Numbered from the stretch's first letter, positions 28,567-38,756 are shown. The stretch is DNA of 64,000 nucleotides from Palleronia sp. LCG004 (GCF_032931615.1 NZ_CP136759.1:2546501-2610500), one strand, 5' to 3'. Program-made: numbers and translations. The notes: a model not told the origin generated them from the sequence alone.

Positions 28567-29661
28567 TCATGCGACGTCCTCGGTTCCGGCCCAGAACTCG
28601 GTCCAGCCGCCATAGGCCGGATGGCCGGGCCCGAGCGGCAGGGAAACGTCCTCGCGCGAATGCGCGGAATGATAGAACGCGGTCGCGATCTCGAGCGCGC
28701 GACGCGCATCGCCGGTCGTCACGGGCAGAGGGTCCCCCTGCGTCACGCTCCGGTGAAAGCCGCGGAACTGCCCTTCGAAGCCCTGCGCCGTGTCCGGTGC
28801 GGCGGCAAGCGCAGCATCGATCGCGCGCCCTGTCTCCACGTCGCGCGGCACGAAAGTCCACGGGTCGCGCCCAGGGGCATAGGCGTCGTGGCTGCTCTCG
28901 ATCGTGACGTTCTCGAACATCAGACGCAGGCGGCTCAGCTGGTCGCGGGACCCGAGCGTCGCGCTCATCGTGGCGAGCGCACCGCTGGCGAGCTGCACCG
29001 ACGCGGTCGCGCAATCGTCCACCTCGATCGGGTTAACCCGCGTCGCGATCCGCCCGAAAAGCCGGTCGACCGGCCCCATGAGATGCGTGAGAAGGTCGTG
29101 GATATGGATCGCCTGCGTGGTCAGCACACCGCCAAGCTCCGTATGCCAGCGCCCGCGCCACCCGTTCGCGTAATAGGCCATGTCGCGCCGCCAGAACGTC
29201 TCGGCCGTCGCGAGATAGGGCTTTCCGGCAAGTCCGCTCTCGATCAGGTGCCGCGCCTGAGCGACGCCCGTGCCGAAGCGATACTGGAAGATCGGCATGA
29301 CCAGCCGGGAGGCATGCGCCGCGATCGCCTCGATCCCGTCGAGTTCGCTGAGCGACCGGACGAGCGGCTTCTCGCAGATGACGTGCTTGCCCGCCCGAAG
29401 CGCGGCCGCGGTCTGATCATGGTGAAGCCCAGGCGGGGTGCAGATGTCGATCACGTCGATATCCTCGCGCCCCAGCAGGTCCTCGAAGCGGGTCGTCGTC
29501 TCGGGCACGTCGTGCCGCGCGGCCACGTCCGCAAGGCGGCGGGGGTCGAGATCGCAGACCGCGCGCACGTCGAACAGATCCGGCGCACGGGCGAATCCGT
29601 GGCTCAGATGTTCCTCTCCGATGCCGCAACCCACGATCGCGACATTGAGTTTTTCTGGCAT
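28567..29661 (-). CDS. Gfo/Idh/MocA-family oxidoreductase (paralogue of the one at 58038)
   Basis: 364 residues, NAD(P)-dependent sugar dehydrogenase-like protein. Rossmann motif VAIVGCGIGEEHLSHGF at 7-23 and catalytic CEKPL at 96-100. The C-terminal alpha/beta domain contains AIHIHDLLTHLMGPVDRLFG with the active-site His pair. Its sequence is closely related to the protein at 58038-59108 in another ABC-sugar locus (shared MPxFQYRFG, ATAETxWxRD, ELGG, AIHIHD, LMGPV). ATG 29661 has AGGAGCC upstream. It lies between the binding-protein gene and the ROK kinase on the minus strand. Confidence 0.9.
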   Translation of the reverse strand: MPEKLNVAIVGCGIGEEHLSHGFARAPDLFDVRAVCDLDPRRLADVAARHDVPETTTRFEDLLGREDIDVIDICTPPGLHHDQTAAALRAGKHVICEKPLVRSLSELDGIEAIAAHASRLVMPIFQYRFGTGVAQARHLIESGLAGKPYLATAETFWRRDMAYYANGWRGRWHTELGGVLTTQAIHIHDLLTHLMGPVDRLFGRIATRVNPIEVDDCATASVQLASGALATMSATLGSRDQLSRLRLMFENVTIESSHDAYAPGRDPWTFVPRDVETGRAIDAALAAAPDTAQGFEGQFRGFHRSVTQGDPLPVTTGDARRALEIATAFYHSAHSREDVSLPLGPGHPAYGGWTEFWAGTEDVA

Positions 29662-29752
29662 CGTCGGCTCCTGAAAGGGGATCGCGATCCTGCCGGCGGA
29701 TCCGGCATCGCATATGCGCCGGGGCGACCCATTGCCCGCCCCGGCCCGTCGA

Positions 29753-31057
29753 TCAATCCTGCGCCGCGGCATCCTCGCCGCCCGGCAATTCGGCGTTGAT
29801 GTCGGCCATGTCACGTTCGAGCTGCGTGTAGGTCTGCTCGAGCGACAGCTCCCCGACGATGAGCTGCGACATGCGCTGCACGATCGCGTTGAAGAAGGCC
29901 GTGTTGCCGGGCGCGATGTTGAGCGCGAGAGCCTGCGGCGGCACGTTCTCGCGGTTGTCGTTGAAGACCTGCATGGCGTCCTGGACGCTCGAATTGTCGG
30001 TCTGGTACTCGAGACCGTCGATATTGGCCCCGGGGATGAGGATGAATTCCTCGGCCAGCTTGCGCTGAACTTCCTCGCTGCCGAGGTAAGTCATGAATTC
30101 GGCCGCGGCCTCGGGGTGGTCGGTATGCTCGAACGGAATGATCGCAGTTCCGCCTGGCATCGCCACGCAACCCGCGGGTCCGCAAGGTGCCTGGATCGCC
30201 GTCCAGTCGAACGCGTCCCCGATCTGGTCCGCGAAATTGCCCACCATCCAGTTGCCCGCGAGATAGGTCACGGCATTCGCGTTGGCGAATTCCTCGCCCA
30301 TCGACTTGTAGGCGGCACCGCCCGCGGCACCCCACATCTCGGGCGGGAAGGCCCCGCTCTGGGTATAGCCGTAAAGCTCCTCGATCACGCCCCGCGCGGC
30401 ATCGTCCGGAAAGGTGTAGTGGCCACTCTCGTCGATCATCTCGGCCCCCGCCGACAGGAGCGGACCGGCCATGCGGTGACCCGATCGGTCGAGAGTGAAC
30501 GGGATCTGCGCGCCAGTGGCCTCGGCGACCTCCACGGATGCCTCGACGATCTCCTGCAGCGTGGCACCCGGTTGGGGCAGGTCGACACCGGCCTGCTGGA
30601 ACAGCGTCTCGTTGACGAAGGGCAGGTTGAATGTCCGGGTCCAGATGATGCCGTTGATCGCGTCGCCTTCGCGGTCGTCCGGCCGCAGGATCGAGAGCTG
30701 ATCCGCCCCGTAGAGATCCACGAAGGCCTCCGGGTCGTCGAGATACGGCCGCAGGTCGAGCGCGTAGCGACCGAGCGTGTAATCCGCCACCTTGGCGATG
30801 TCGGGCCCCTCCCCCACGGCGAGCTGCATGGGAAGCTGCCGCATTACGGCGTCGTACCCGGTCGAGATGAACTCGATGTCGATGTCGTCGTGCGAATCGC
30901 TGAATTGCTGCGTCAGCTCTCGCACGCGCTCCACCGCCTGCGGATTGTCGTCCGTATAGAGGAAGGTCAGCGTCGCCTGGTCCTGCGCGACGGCCCCTCC
31001 CGCCAGAAGCGCGCCCGTCGCGGCCCCGATCATCGTTCCCTTGATGGATGTGTTCAT
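29753..31057 (-). CDS. sugar ABC transporter, extracellular solute-binding protein
   Basis: 434 residues with a signal peptide of about 26 residues (MIGAATGALLAGGAVA-Q). Mature start DQATLTFLYTDDNPQAVERV is typical of SBP family 1. The hinge and ligand regions contain many aromatics (IIWTRTFNLPF, EMWGAAGG, AGNWMVG, FDWTAI) and a Cys pair in APCGPAGCVAMPGG that could form a disulfide. GGAGGGCT precedes ATG 31057. The matching ATPase and permeases are on the opposite strand beyond the divergent promoter, so the transporter is split between two transcripts. Confidence 0.9.
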   Translation of the reverse strand: MNTSIKGTMIGAATGALLAGGAVAQDQATLTFLYTDDNPQAVERVRELTQQFSDSHDDIDIEFISTGYDAVMRQLPMQLAVGEGPDIAKVADYTLGRYALDLRPYLDDPEAFVDLYGADQLSILRPDDREGDAINGIIWTRTFNLPFVNETLFQQAGVDLPQPGATLQEIVEASVEVAEATGAQIPFTLDRSGHRMAGPLLSAGAEMIDESGHYTFPDDAARGVIEELYGYTQSGAFPPEMWGAAGGAAYKSMGEEFANANAVTYLAGNWMVGNFADQIGDAFDWTAIQAPCGPAGCVAMPGGTAIIPFEHTDHPEAAAEFMTYLGSEEVQRKLAEEFILIPGANIDGLEYQTDNSSVQDAMQVFNDNRENVPPQALALNIAPGNTAFFNAIVQRMSQLIVGELSLEQTYTQLERDMADINAELPGGEDAAAQD

Positions 31058-31218
31058 GACAGCCCTCCTTCTCTCCCTGCTGCGCCGTACACTTAAATGC
31101 AAATTTTTCATTATTTGAATTCTTTTTTCTCCGTAGCATTGACAATACTGCATATCAACAGTTTCTCATTTTCACGGCGTGCAGAAGTGACGCAAATATT
31201 TTCGTTGGGGAGGCGAAG
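31058..31218. promoter_or_regulatory. divergent promoter region, AT-rich, of the second carbohydrate locus
   Basis: 161 bp, much richer in A and T than the surroundings, separating the minus-strand binding protein from the plus-strand 834-residue enzyme. TTGACA at 31139-31144 is a good plus-strand -35 box, but the sequence 17 bp later is a poor -10. On the other strand TTGATA overlaps it. TTGA and TCAA half sites 12 bases apart (31139-31158) could be part of an operator for the LacI-type regulator of this locus. The exact site is not certain. Confidence 0.5.
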
Positions 31219-33723
31219 ATGGCGGGACCGACCTATTCCGTGATGCTTGAGGACGGAGAACCGGCCGTACTCTGGGAACTCGGCCCCGTGATCTCGGCCG
31301 GATATCCGGGCTTTCCCGCCCCGACGCCCTTCGGTCTGGACTACGTGTTCCGGAACGGCTTCACCGGCACCGATCCGTTGCCTTGTCGAAGGGCTTTCCT
31401 GACCGAGATGCGCGATCGTCCCATCGACCTGCCCGCATATTGGAAAGGCGCGGGCTTCTACGCCCCGAACGATATTCCGCGCGTCGAATTCGATGGTTTC
31501 GCCTATACCCCGACCCACCGGCGGCGATTCCTGCGCGCAACGTTCGTCGCAAGGGAGGCGGGCGATCATGCCTTCGATCTTTCGACATGCGGCGGCGTGC
31601 GGCTCTGGGTCGATGGTGCCGAGGCCGCACGCTTCGAGCCGTTCCAGCGCAACGCGGCGCGCAGTACTCGGATCGTCCTGCCGCTCCGGGAAGGGGCGAA
31701 CGAGATCCTCATGCATATGGAGGACCTCTTCGAGAGGGACACGAACTGGAGCGCGGCGCTCGTCAATCGCAGCGGAGCGTCGATCCGGATCGAGATCGGG
31801 GCGGAAGCGGATTCCCGACTCATCGCGGCCGTCCGCGATCTCGCCGCCGAAATCCGCCCGGCGCGCGACTACTTCCTGCGCGAACCCATGACCCTCGTCT
31901 TCGAGGAAGCGCTGGAAACCGACCTGCCGATCAGGGTCCGGATCGTCTCGCATCAGCACGACCGTGCGACATTGCTCGATACCGACGCGATCCTCAAGGC
32001 CGGCGAGACGCGATTGACGCTCGATGGCTCGCTCGGGATCCGCGAGGGGTTCCATCGGGTCCTGCTGACGTTCCGGGTCGGTGACGTCTCGATCGAACGC
32101 CAGATCGACGCGGCCTTCCTGGACGACCTCGCCCCCTTCACACCGCCCGACACCGAGGACGCCCGCAAGCGCGAGGCCCTCGAACACGCGGCACGCAATG
32201 GCGATCCGCGCATCGGACGGCTGCTGGCGCTCTATGCGACGGATGCCGAGGACACGGACCCCGCCGCGATCGAGGCGATCCTCGATGCCACGCTTTCCTC
32301 GATCGAGGCCCGGGAGGATTGTTCGGATTTCGTGATGGTGCCACTGCTCTGGGTCTGGGGCCTCTACCGTGACCGCCTCCCCGCAGCACACCGCGCCCGG
32401 ATCCGCCACGCGATCCTCGACTATCGCTACTGGGTCGACGAGCCCGGCAACGATGTCATGTGGTTCTGGAGCGAGAACCACGTCCTGTGCTTCCACGTTT
32501 CGCAATATATCGCCGGGCACCTCTTTCCGGACGCTGTCTTCACCTGTTCGGGTCGGACCGGGGCAGAGCAGAAACGCCTCGCCGAAGAGCGTCTTCCGGC
32601 CTGGTTCGACGCGGTCGAGGCCCATGGCTTCGTCGAATGGAATTCGGCCGCGTATTACCCCATCGACTTCATCGGCCTCTTCGGGCTCGTCGGCTGGGCC
32701 AAGGGGCCGCTCGAGGATCGCTGCCGCGCCCTCCTCGACCGTCTCTTCGCGATGATCGGACTTCACACGCTGGCAGGCGTTCCGGCGGGCTCCCAGGGCC
32801 GCGCCTACGACAAGGAGCTGAAGGCCGGGCCGCTCACCGAACTGGCACCCTTCTGCCGCGTGGCCTTCGGAGAGGGATGGCTCGGGACGGGTGTCGCGGC
32901 GCTGCCGCTCTATTGCCTGTCGGACTATGCGGCACCGTCCGAGACCCGGCATGACGCCCTCTTCGACGGTCCCGGAGGGATCGAGGCGCGATATACGCAA
33001 GGCCACGACCACAACGGCAAGCTCGTCCTCTGGAAGGATCGCGCCTCCATGCTCTCGAGCGTCGTGGAACACGATCCCGGCACGCAGGGCCACCAGCAGC
33101 ATGTCGTCGACATTCGCCTTTCGGGGCACCCGATGGCACGCCTCTGGATCAACCACCCCGGCGAGACCGACCCCTGGGGGATCAAGCGCCCGTCCTTCTG
33201 GTCCGGCAACAGCGTCCTGCCGCTTGTCGGGCAGCATCGTGACCATGCGCTGCTGCTCTACGATCTCGGTGACGCACCCGAGGTGGAATTCGTCCACATC
33301 TTCGCGGCGCGCGATGGCCTCGACGCGCTGGAAGCCGAAGGACATTGGCTGTTTGCGAGGGCGGGCGACGGTTATGCCGCGATATGGGCGTCGGGTACGC
33401 TCAATCCAGTCGTGTCAGGCGCGACCGCCGGCCGAGAATTCCGCCTCTCCGGCCGCCGGAGCGGCTGGATCGTCCGGGTGGCCTCCGGCGCGGGCGAGGC
33501 GGGCTTTCACGACTTCAAGGACGAGATGCGCGCGCTCTCTCCCGTTTTTTCCGGAGACGGCTCCCGTCTCTCCCTCCGGGTGCCCGACGGCGTCGATCTC
33601 ACCCTCGATTGGAGCGCCGGCCTGTCGGTCGACGGCTCCCCGGCACCTTTCGACGCGCTGAGCCCCGCGCCCCGGGTCTCGCGCGGTGTCGCGCCGAAAA
33701 GCCCCGCAAGAGCAGGAGCCTGA
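31219..33723 (+). CDS. large cytoplasmic enzyme resembling (alpha/alpha)-toroid polysaccharide lyases
   Basis: 834 residues without a signal peptide. Residues about 1-300 are beta-rich; [20 protein letters not shown] and [17 protein letters not shown] look like carbohydrate-binding or PA14-like sandwich strands. Residues about 310-560 are helical and contain the segments [19 protein letters not shown] and [15 protein letters not shown], whose Asn-His and Asn...Tyr residues recall the N/H/Y active sites of toroid lyases such as PL8 or heparinase-like families. The C-terminal 250 residues are again beta-rich ([20 protein letters not shown]). I cannot assign a known PL or GH family. The cytoplasmic location and the adjacent ABC importer suggest it cleaves imported oligosaccharides. 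It starts the right arm of the locus, 4 bp before the ATPase. Confidence 0.75.
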   Translation: MAGPTYSVMLEDGEPAVLWELGPVISAGYPGFPAPTPFGLDYVFRNGFTGTDPLPCRRAFLTEMRDRPIDLPAYWKGAGFYAPNDIPRVEFDGFAYTPTHRRRFLRATFVAREAGDHAFDLSTCGGVRLWVDGAEAARFEPFQRNAARSTRIVLPLREGANEILMHMEDLFERDTNWSAALVNRSGASIRIEIGAEADSRLIAAVRDLAAEIRPARDYFLREPMTLVFEEALETDLPIRVRIVSHQHDRATLLDTDAILKAGETRLTLDGSLGIREGFHRVLLTFRVGDVSIERQIDAAFLDDLAPFTPPDTEDARKREALEHAARNGDPRIGRLLALYATDAEDTDPAAIEAILDATLSSIEAREDCSDFVMVPLLWVWGLYRDRLPAAHRARIRHAILDYRYWVDEPGNDVMWFWSENHVLCFHVSQYIAGHLFPDAVFTCSGRTGAEQKRLAEERLPAWFDAVEAHGFVEWNSAAYYPIDFIGLFGLVGWAKGPLEDRCRALLDRLFAMIGLHTLAGVPAGSQGRAYDKELKAGPLTELAPFCRVAFGEGWLGTGVAALPLYCLSDYAAPSETRHDALFDGPGGIEARYTQGHDHNGKLVLWKDRASMLSSVVEHDPGTQGHQQHVVDIRLSGHPMARLWINHPGETDPWGIKRPSFWSGNSVLPLVGQHRDHALLLYDLGDAPEVEFVHIFAARDGLDALEAEGHWLFARAGDGYAAIWASGTLNPVVSGATAGREFRLSGRRSGWIVRVASGAGEAGFHDFKDEMRALSPVFSGDGSRLSLRVPDGVDLTLDWSAGLSVDGSPAPFDALSPAPRVSRGVAPKSPARAGA

Positions 33724-33727
33724 TTGC

Positions 33728-34831
33728 ATGGCCAGTCTGACGTTGAAAAAAGTGACGAAGAGTTTCGGCGCGGTCGAAGTCATCAAATCCGTCGATCTCG
33801 AAGTGCGCGACGGTGAATTCGTCGTCCTCGTCGGCCCCTCGGGGTGCGGCAAGTCCACTCTCCTGCGGCTGATCGCGGGGCTCGAGGACATCACCGGCGG
33901 CGATATCGAGATCGGCGAAAAGCAGGTGAACACGCTCACCCCCGCCCAGCGCGAGATCGCGATGGTGTTCCAGTCCTACGCGCTCTACCCGCATATGAGC
34001 GTGCGCAAGAACCTCTCGTTCGGGCTCGAGAACATCAACATGAAGCGGTCCGAGATCGACGACCGCGTCACCCGCGCGGCCGCGATGCTGGGTCTCATGG
34101 ATTATCTCGACCGCCGGCCCAAGGCGCTGTCGGGCGGCCAGCGGCAACGCGTCGCGATCGGCCGTGCCATCGTTCGCGAACCCGCGCTTTTCCTCTTTGA
34201 CGAACCGCTCTCCAATCTCGATGCGAAGCTCCGCGTCCAGACCCGCGGCGAGATCATCAACCTGCACCGGCAGCTTCGCTCCACGATGATCTACGTCACC
34301 CACGACCAGGTCGAGGCGATGACGATGGCCGACAGGATCGTCGTGATGAATGCGGGTCGCCCGGAACAGATCGGCACGCCGCTCGAACTCTTCGACAGAC
34401 CCGCGAACCTCTTCGTCGCGGGCTTCATCGGATCGCCCAGGATGAACTTCTTCCGGGGCCGCGTGACAGGGGGTGGAACGGCGCAGGCGCATGTCCCGAC
34501 CCTGGGCGACATCGCGCTGCCGGTCGCCTCATCCGCGCTTTCCGATGGCGAGGAGGTCGTGATCGGAATTCGCCCGTCGCACGCCCGCGCGGGCGAAGGG
34601 CCTTATCGGATGCGCGTGGAATACCAGGAAAGTCTCGGCACCGAGACGTTCATCTACGGCAAGCTCGACCCCGCGGACGAAGAGCTCACCACGCTCCACG
34701 TGCAGCATCATTTCAATGCCCAGGCGGGCGCGGATCTGGCATTCGACCTGCCGCGCGATCGTATCCATGTCTTCCGCGCGGCGGACGGCATCCGGGTTCC
34801 CACGCCCGCCGAGACGGAGGCCGCGGCATGA
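33728..34831 (+). CDS. sugar ABC transporter ATP-binding protein
   Basis: 367 residues, MsmK/UgpC type. Walker [10 protein letters not shown] at 36-44, signature [14 protein letters not shown] at about 136-149, Walker [13 protein letters not shown] after it, switch His in [15 protein letters not shown]. The C-terminal TOBE-like region includes [11 protein letters not shown] and [14 protein letters not shown]. It starts 4 bp after the large enzyme and overlaps the first permease by 4 bp. It may energise the permeases next to it and possibly others, because these ATPases are often interchangeable. Confidence 0.93.
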   Translation: MASLTLKKVTKSFGAVEVIKSVDLEVRDGEFVVLVGPSGCGKSTLLRLIAGLEDITGGDIEIGEKQVNTLTPAQREIAMVFQSYALYPHMSVRKNLSFGLENINMKRSEIDDRVTRAAAMLGLMDYLDRRPKALSGGQRQRVAIGRAIVREPALFLFDEPLSNLDAKLRVQTRGEIINLHRQLRSTMIYVTHDQVEAMTMADRIVVMNAGRPEQIGTPLELFDRPANLFVAGFIGSPRMNFFRGRVTGGGTAQAHVPTLGDIALPVASSALSDGEEVVIGIRPSHARAGEGPYRMRVEYQESLGTETFIYGKLDPADEELTTLHVQHHFNAQAGADLAFDLPRDRIHVFRAADGIRVPTPAETEAAA

Positions 34832-35805
34832 CCGCCATCCTCTCTCGCATCGCCATGCAGCTGATGCGGATCGTCGAGATCCCTTTCAACCTGATCGAGC
34901 GCGGCATCGGCGGACGCAACATGCCGTGGGTCTTCATCCTGCCCAACATGGTGATCTTCGGGATCTTCACGTTCCTACCCATCGCGCTTCTGGTCTTCTA
35001 CGCCTTCACAGGGGGTACGAACATCCTGCTGGGCGACCGCCCGTTCGTCGGCTGGGACAATTTCGCCCGCCTCTTCGATTGCGAGACCTTTCTGTCACCC
35101 TATAGCTGCGCGGAATCGATGTTCTGGATCTCGGTTCTGAACACGCTCTGGTACGTGGCCTTCACCGTTCTGGGAATGCTCACCGTCTCGCTCGTCACGG
35201 CGCTCGTGCTCAACCGGATCGTGCGCGGAGGCAGCTTCTTCCGGGCGATCTTCTTCTATCCCGTGCTTCTTTCCCCGGTGGTCGTGGGCCTCATCTGGCG
35301 GTGGTTCCTCGACCGCAACGGCCTTCTGAACGGGATGCTCTCCTCCATAGGGCTCGAGCCGGTCATCTTCATGCTCGACGTGTTCTGGTCGCGCTTCTGG
35401 ACCGTGATCGTGTCGATCTGGTTCCAGATGGGCTTCTACACGCTGATCCTGCTCGCCGGGCTTCAGGCCATCCCGCGCGACATCTACGAGGCCGCGGCGA
35501 TCGACGGAACGTCCTCGTGGCGCGTCTTCTGGCGGATCACGCTGCCGATGTTGCTGCCGAACCTCGTCGTCGTGCTTGTGCTGCTGATGATCCGCGCCGT
35601 GCAGGTCTTCGACGAGGCCTACGTGCTCACGAATGGCGGCGGACCGGGCACGGCAAACACGTTCCTCGTGCAGTACATCTACGAGACCGCCTTCGCGAGC
35701 GACATCAAGCTCTATGGCATGGCCTCGGCGGCCTCCGTGGTCATGGGCGTGGTGCTGCTGGTCCTGACCCTGATGCAGATGCGCCTCGCGCAGAAAGCGG
35801 AGTAG
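34828..35805 (+). CDS. sugar ABC transporter permease 1
   Basis: 325 residues. About 30 extra N-terminal cytoplasmic residues precede the first helix ([23 protein letters not shown], about 33-55). A cysteine pair in the first periplasmic loop ([14 protein letters not shown]) may form a disulfide. The EAA loop is [20 protein letters not shown]. Six helices fit a MalF-type subunit. It starts within the ATPase stop (ATGA) and ends 6 bp before permease 2. Confidence 0.92.
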   Translation: MTAILSRIAMQLMRIVEIPFNLIERGIGGRNMPWVFILPNMVIFGIFTFLPIALLVFYAFTGGTNILLGDRPFVGWDNFARLFDCETFLSPYSCAESMFWISVLNTLWYVAFTVLGMLTVSLVTALVLNRIVRGGSFFRAIFFYPVLLSPVVVGLIWRWFLDRNGLLNGMLSSIGLEPVIFMLDVFWSRFWTVIVSIWFQMGFYTLILLAGLQAIPRDIYEAAAIDGTSSWRVFWRITLPMLLPNLVVVLVLLMIRAVQVFDEAYVLTNGGGPGTANTFLVQYIYETAFASDIKLYGMASAASVVMGVVLLVLTLMQMRLAQKAE

Positions 35806-35811
35806 AGCCCG

Positions 35812-36858
35812 ATGTCCGTCTTCCGTTTCCTCGCCCGCACGCGCGGCACGTCCGGCCCTGACGCGACCGACTGGATCGTGCGGATCTGGCTTCTCGTCGG
35901 TACGCTCATCGTGGCGCTTCCGATCGCATGGGCGGCGATGACGTCGCTCAAGCAGCCGTCGGAGATCAATCGCTTCCCGCCGAGCTTCCTTCCCACTGCA
36001 CCCCAGCAGGTCGCGGTCGACGGCTACGAGCGTCCGCTCGGGCTCTGGGAGGCCGAGATCGACGGCGAAACTCGGCAGCTCGCCCTCGTGCGTCGGATCG
36101 GGATCGAGGCGCAGATGGTCGACCCCGAGGCACCCGGCGAGACGATCGCGGTGCATACCTCGCAGATCGCGCCCGTCGAGACCATCTCGATCGCCACGCG
36201 CAACTACACGGCCCCGCTCGAGGATTTCAATTTCATCACGTTCTTCAAGAACTCGGCCTTCGTGACTGTCGTGGCGACGATCCTCACGCTGATCCTGAAC
36301 TCGATGTGCGCCTTCGCGCTCTCGAAATACCGGTTCAGGGGGCGCAACGTGATCTTCGTGCTCATCATCTCGACGCTCATGATCCCGCTTTCCGTCGTGA
36401 TCGTGCCGGCCTTCCTCGTCGTGGTCGGCCTCGGGATGATCGACACGCTCTGGGGGGTGATCTTTCCAACGATCGCCACCCCGACGGGCGTGTTCCTGCT
36501 GCGCCAGTACATGCTCACCATTCCGGACGAGCTGATCGAGGCCGCGCGCATCGACGCGGCGAGCGAGTTCCGCATCTACTGGCGCATCGTTCTGCCGCTT
36601 ACCGCGCCCGCGCTCGCGGTCCTCGCGATCTTCTCGATCATCTGGCGCTGGAACGACTTTCTCTGGCCGCTCATCGTTCTCATCCGCCCGGAAAACTTCA
36701 CGCTCCAGGTCGGGCTCAACGCCTTTCAGGGTCAGTTCACGACGCAATGGCACTATATCCTGGCCATGACAGTTCTCAGCCTCGCGCCGGTCACGCTGAT
36801 CTTCGTCTTCCTTCAGCGCTACATCACGGCCGGCATCGCCAATACCGGGATCAAATGA
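35812..36858 (+). CDS. sugar ABC transporter permease 2 with a periplasmic insertion
   Basis: 348 residues, about 70 longer than a normal MalG-type permease. The extra part is a soluble segment between the first helix (about 24-45) and the second: roughly residues 55-125, with strands such as RPLGLWEAEIDGETRQLALV and ETIAVHTSQIAPVETISIAT. The rest is canonical, with EAA loop ELIEAARIDAASEFRIYWRI. The insertion faces the periplasm by topology and could contact the binding protein. It overlaps the LacI gene by 4 bp. Confidence 0.9.
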   Translation: MSVFRFLARTRGTSGPDATDWIVRIWLLVGTLIVALPIAWAAMTSLKQPSEINRFPPSFLPTAPQQVAVDGYERPLGLWEAEIDGETRQLALVRRIGIEAQMVDPEAPGETIAVHTSQIAPVETISIATRNYTAPLEDFNFITFFKNSAFVTVVATILTLILNSMCAFALSKYRFRGRNVIFVLIISTLMIPLSVVIVPAFLVVVGLGMIDTLWGVIFPTIATPTGVFLLRQYMLTIPDELIEAARIDAASEFRIYWRIVLPLTAPALAVLAIFSIIWRWNDFLWPLIVLIRPENFTLQVGLNAFQGQFTTQWHYILAMTVLSLAPVTLIFVFLQRYITAGIANTGIK

Positions 36859-37943
36859 CGACGTCCGAGAAACCGACCAGGGCCCGCCGACGGATAGGCC
36901 TCAAGGATATCGCGCGCGAGGCCGAGGTCTCGATCAGCACCGTGTCACACGTCATCAACGGCACCGCCAAGATCTCTGACGAGGTACGGGCCCGTGTCCT
37001 CAGGATCGCGCAGGAGCTGGGACATTTCGACCGCCAGCGGATGCAGCGACAGGGTGTCAGGCTCAAGCGCCTGCTCGTCGCGGTGCCGGGCTACGGCATG
37101 GCCGAGAGCGAGGCGAATCTCTTTCTCTGGTCGATCCTGTCGGCCCTCCGCACACATTGCGACGCGACGGGGGTCGAGATCGTTCCGCTCTCCTCGTCCG
37201 ACGGCAATCTCGACGCCGAGGAGGTCGTCGAAGCCGTCGCGCGCGAGCGGTGCGACGCGATCATGCTGATGCACGACGACCGGCCCGAACTCCTGCGTCC
37301 CTTGGCCCGAGCCCGCGCCGACCTGCCGCCCATGATCCTCGTCAACGGCGAGGACCCCGAGATGGAGATCGACACCGTCGTCCCGCAGAACCGCTTCGCC
37401 GCGCGGCAGGCCGTGCGCTGGCTGACGGGTCTGGGGCATCGCAACATCCTGCACATCACCTGGGCCGGCCGCACCACGATCGAGAGGCGGCGAGACGGCT
37501 ATCTCGATGCGCTGGCCGAGCTGGGCCGAGACCGCGCGCAGGCCTCGATCATCGCGTTCCCGGCCTGGGACCTCGTCATGGCTGAACGCATCCTGTCCGA
37601 CGACCTCGTCAGGACGATCGAACGGGATGGCATCACCGCGATCTTCTGCGCCTCCGACAACGTCGCGCTCCATGCCCGCGGCGTGCTGCACCGCGCGGGA
37701 CTGCGCGTGCCCGAGGACATCTCGATCGTGGGGTTCGACAACCTCATCCAGTCGGACATGAGCTCGCCACCGCTCTCCTCCGTCGATGTGCCGGTCAAGC
37801 ATATCGGGCCGACAGCGCTGCAGCTGCTGCGCGACCGCCTCACCGATCCGCCGGGCGAGCCCGCCCCCGCACGCCGGATCGAGCTCGGCTGCAGCCTTGT
37901 CCGCCGCCCGAGCGTCGCGGCCCCCGCAAAGGAAACGCCATGA
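36855..37943 (+). CDS. LacI-family transcriptional regulator
   Basis: 362 residues. The DNA-binding domain occupies residues about 14-70 (IGLKDIAREAEVSISTVSHV, INGTAKISDEVRARVLRIAQ). The periplasmic-binding-protein-like effector domain follows, with LLVAVPGYGMAESEANLF, HRNILHITWAGRTTIERRRD and FCASDNVALHARGVLHRAGL. It probably represses the divergent promoters at 31.1 kb and senses the sugar released by the 834-residue enzyme. It starts in the permease stop and its own stop overlaps the NagB-like gene by 4 bp. Confidence 0.92.
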   Translation: MTTSEKPTRARRRIGLKDIAREAEVSISTVSHVINGTAKISDEVRARVLRIAQELGHFDRQRMQRQGVRLKRLLVAVPGYGMAESEANLFLWSILSALRTHCDATGVEIVPLSSSDGNLDAEEVVEAVARERCDAIMLMHDDRPELLRPLARARADLPPMILVNGEDPEMEIDTVVPQNRFAARQAVRWLTGLGHRNILHITWAGRTTIERRRDGYLDALAELGRDRAQASIIAFPAWDLVMAERILSDDLVRTIERDGITAIFCASDNVALHARGVLHRAGLRVPEDISIVGFDNLIQSDMSSPPLSSVDVPVKHIGPTALQLLRDRLTDPPGEPAPARRIELGCSLVRRPSVAAPAKETP

Positions 37944-38728
37944 TCCGCGTCGAGGTACAGCCGGCCGAAATCCACGGACGCATGCTGGCCGACACGATCC
38001 TCGACGCGGTGGCACGGGCCGACGGCACGGGCGGAACGTATCTCCTCGGCTGTCCCACGGGGCGCACGCCCCGACCCGTCTATGCCGCGATGACGAAGCG
38101 TCTCGCGAAGCGGCCACAATCGCTCGCGCCGCTCGTCCTCGTGATGATGGACGAGTATCTCGCGGGGGACGGCGAGGACTTCCGCTACGTGCCGAGCGAT
38201 GCGCACAATTCCTGCCGGCGCTTCGCGGAGAGTACCATGCGCGGGGACTGGAACGCGGTCCTGCCACCCGACCTCGCCCTGCCGAAGGGGAATGTCTGGT
38301 TCCCCGACCCGGCGGATCCCCGTGCCTACGACGACAGCATCGCGGCGGCCGGCGGCCTCGACCTCTTCCTCCTGGCCTCCGGGGCGGGTGACGGACATGT
38401 CGCTTTCAATCCCCCCGGCACCGCGCCCGATACCGGGACCCGCATCGTCGAACTCGGCGCGCAGACCCGGCGCGACAACATGGCGAGCTTCCCGGCCTTT
38501 GCCAGCCTCGATGAGGTTCCGACGCACGGGATCTCGGTCGGGATCGCCACGATCGCTCGGGCACGCAGCGCGGCCATGATGCTCTTCGGTCGGGACAAGC
38601 GGATGGCATTCAGGAACATCGCCGACGCCGGAGGATACGATCCCGACTGGCCCGCGACCGCGATCCACCTCGTCCCCGAGGCCGTCATCCTCGCCGATCC
38701 GGAGGCCGCCGACCGGCAGGAGGCCTGA
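37940..38728 (+). CDS. NagB/6-phosphogluconolactonase-family protein
   Basis: 262 residues. Family segments: GTYLLGCPTGRTPRPVYAAM (phosphate loop), LVLVMMDEYLAGDGEDF with the catalytic acid, and LFLLASGAGDGHVAFNPPGT with the ring-opening His. The C-terminus resembles glucosamine-6-phosphate isomerase rather than typical 6-phosphogluconolactonase. It is clearly divergent from the nagB at 24269. As the last gene of the right arm it suggests that the imported glycan yields an aminated or phosphorylated hexose. The exact reaction is open. Confidence 0.85.
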   Translation: MIRVEVQPAEIHGRMLADTILDAVARADGTGGTYLLGCPTGRTPRPVYAAMTKRLAKRPQSLAPLVLVMMDEYLAGDGEDFRYVPSDAHNSCRRFAESTMRGDWNAVLPPDLALPKGNVWFPDPADPRAYDDSIAAAGGLDLFLLASGAGDGHVAFNPPGTAPDTGTRIVELGAQTRRDNMASFPAFASLDEVPTHGISVGIATIARARSAAMMLFGRDKRMAFRNIADAGGYDPDWPATAIHLVPEAVILADPEAADRQEA

Positions 38729-38756
38729 ACTGCACCGGGTGCCGATTGACCCCGGA

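Noticed and set aside
31111..33345. A 744-residue open frame antisense to the 834-residue enzyme
   Set aside because: It mirrors the codon-position bias of the plus-strand gene, has no recognisable domain and covers the divergent promoter; high GC gives long antisense frames.
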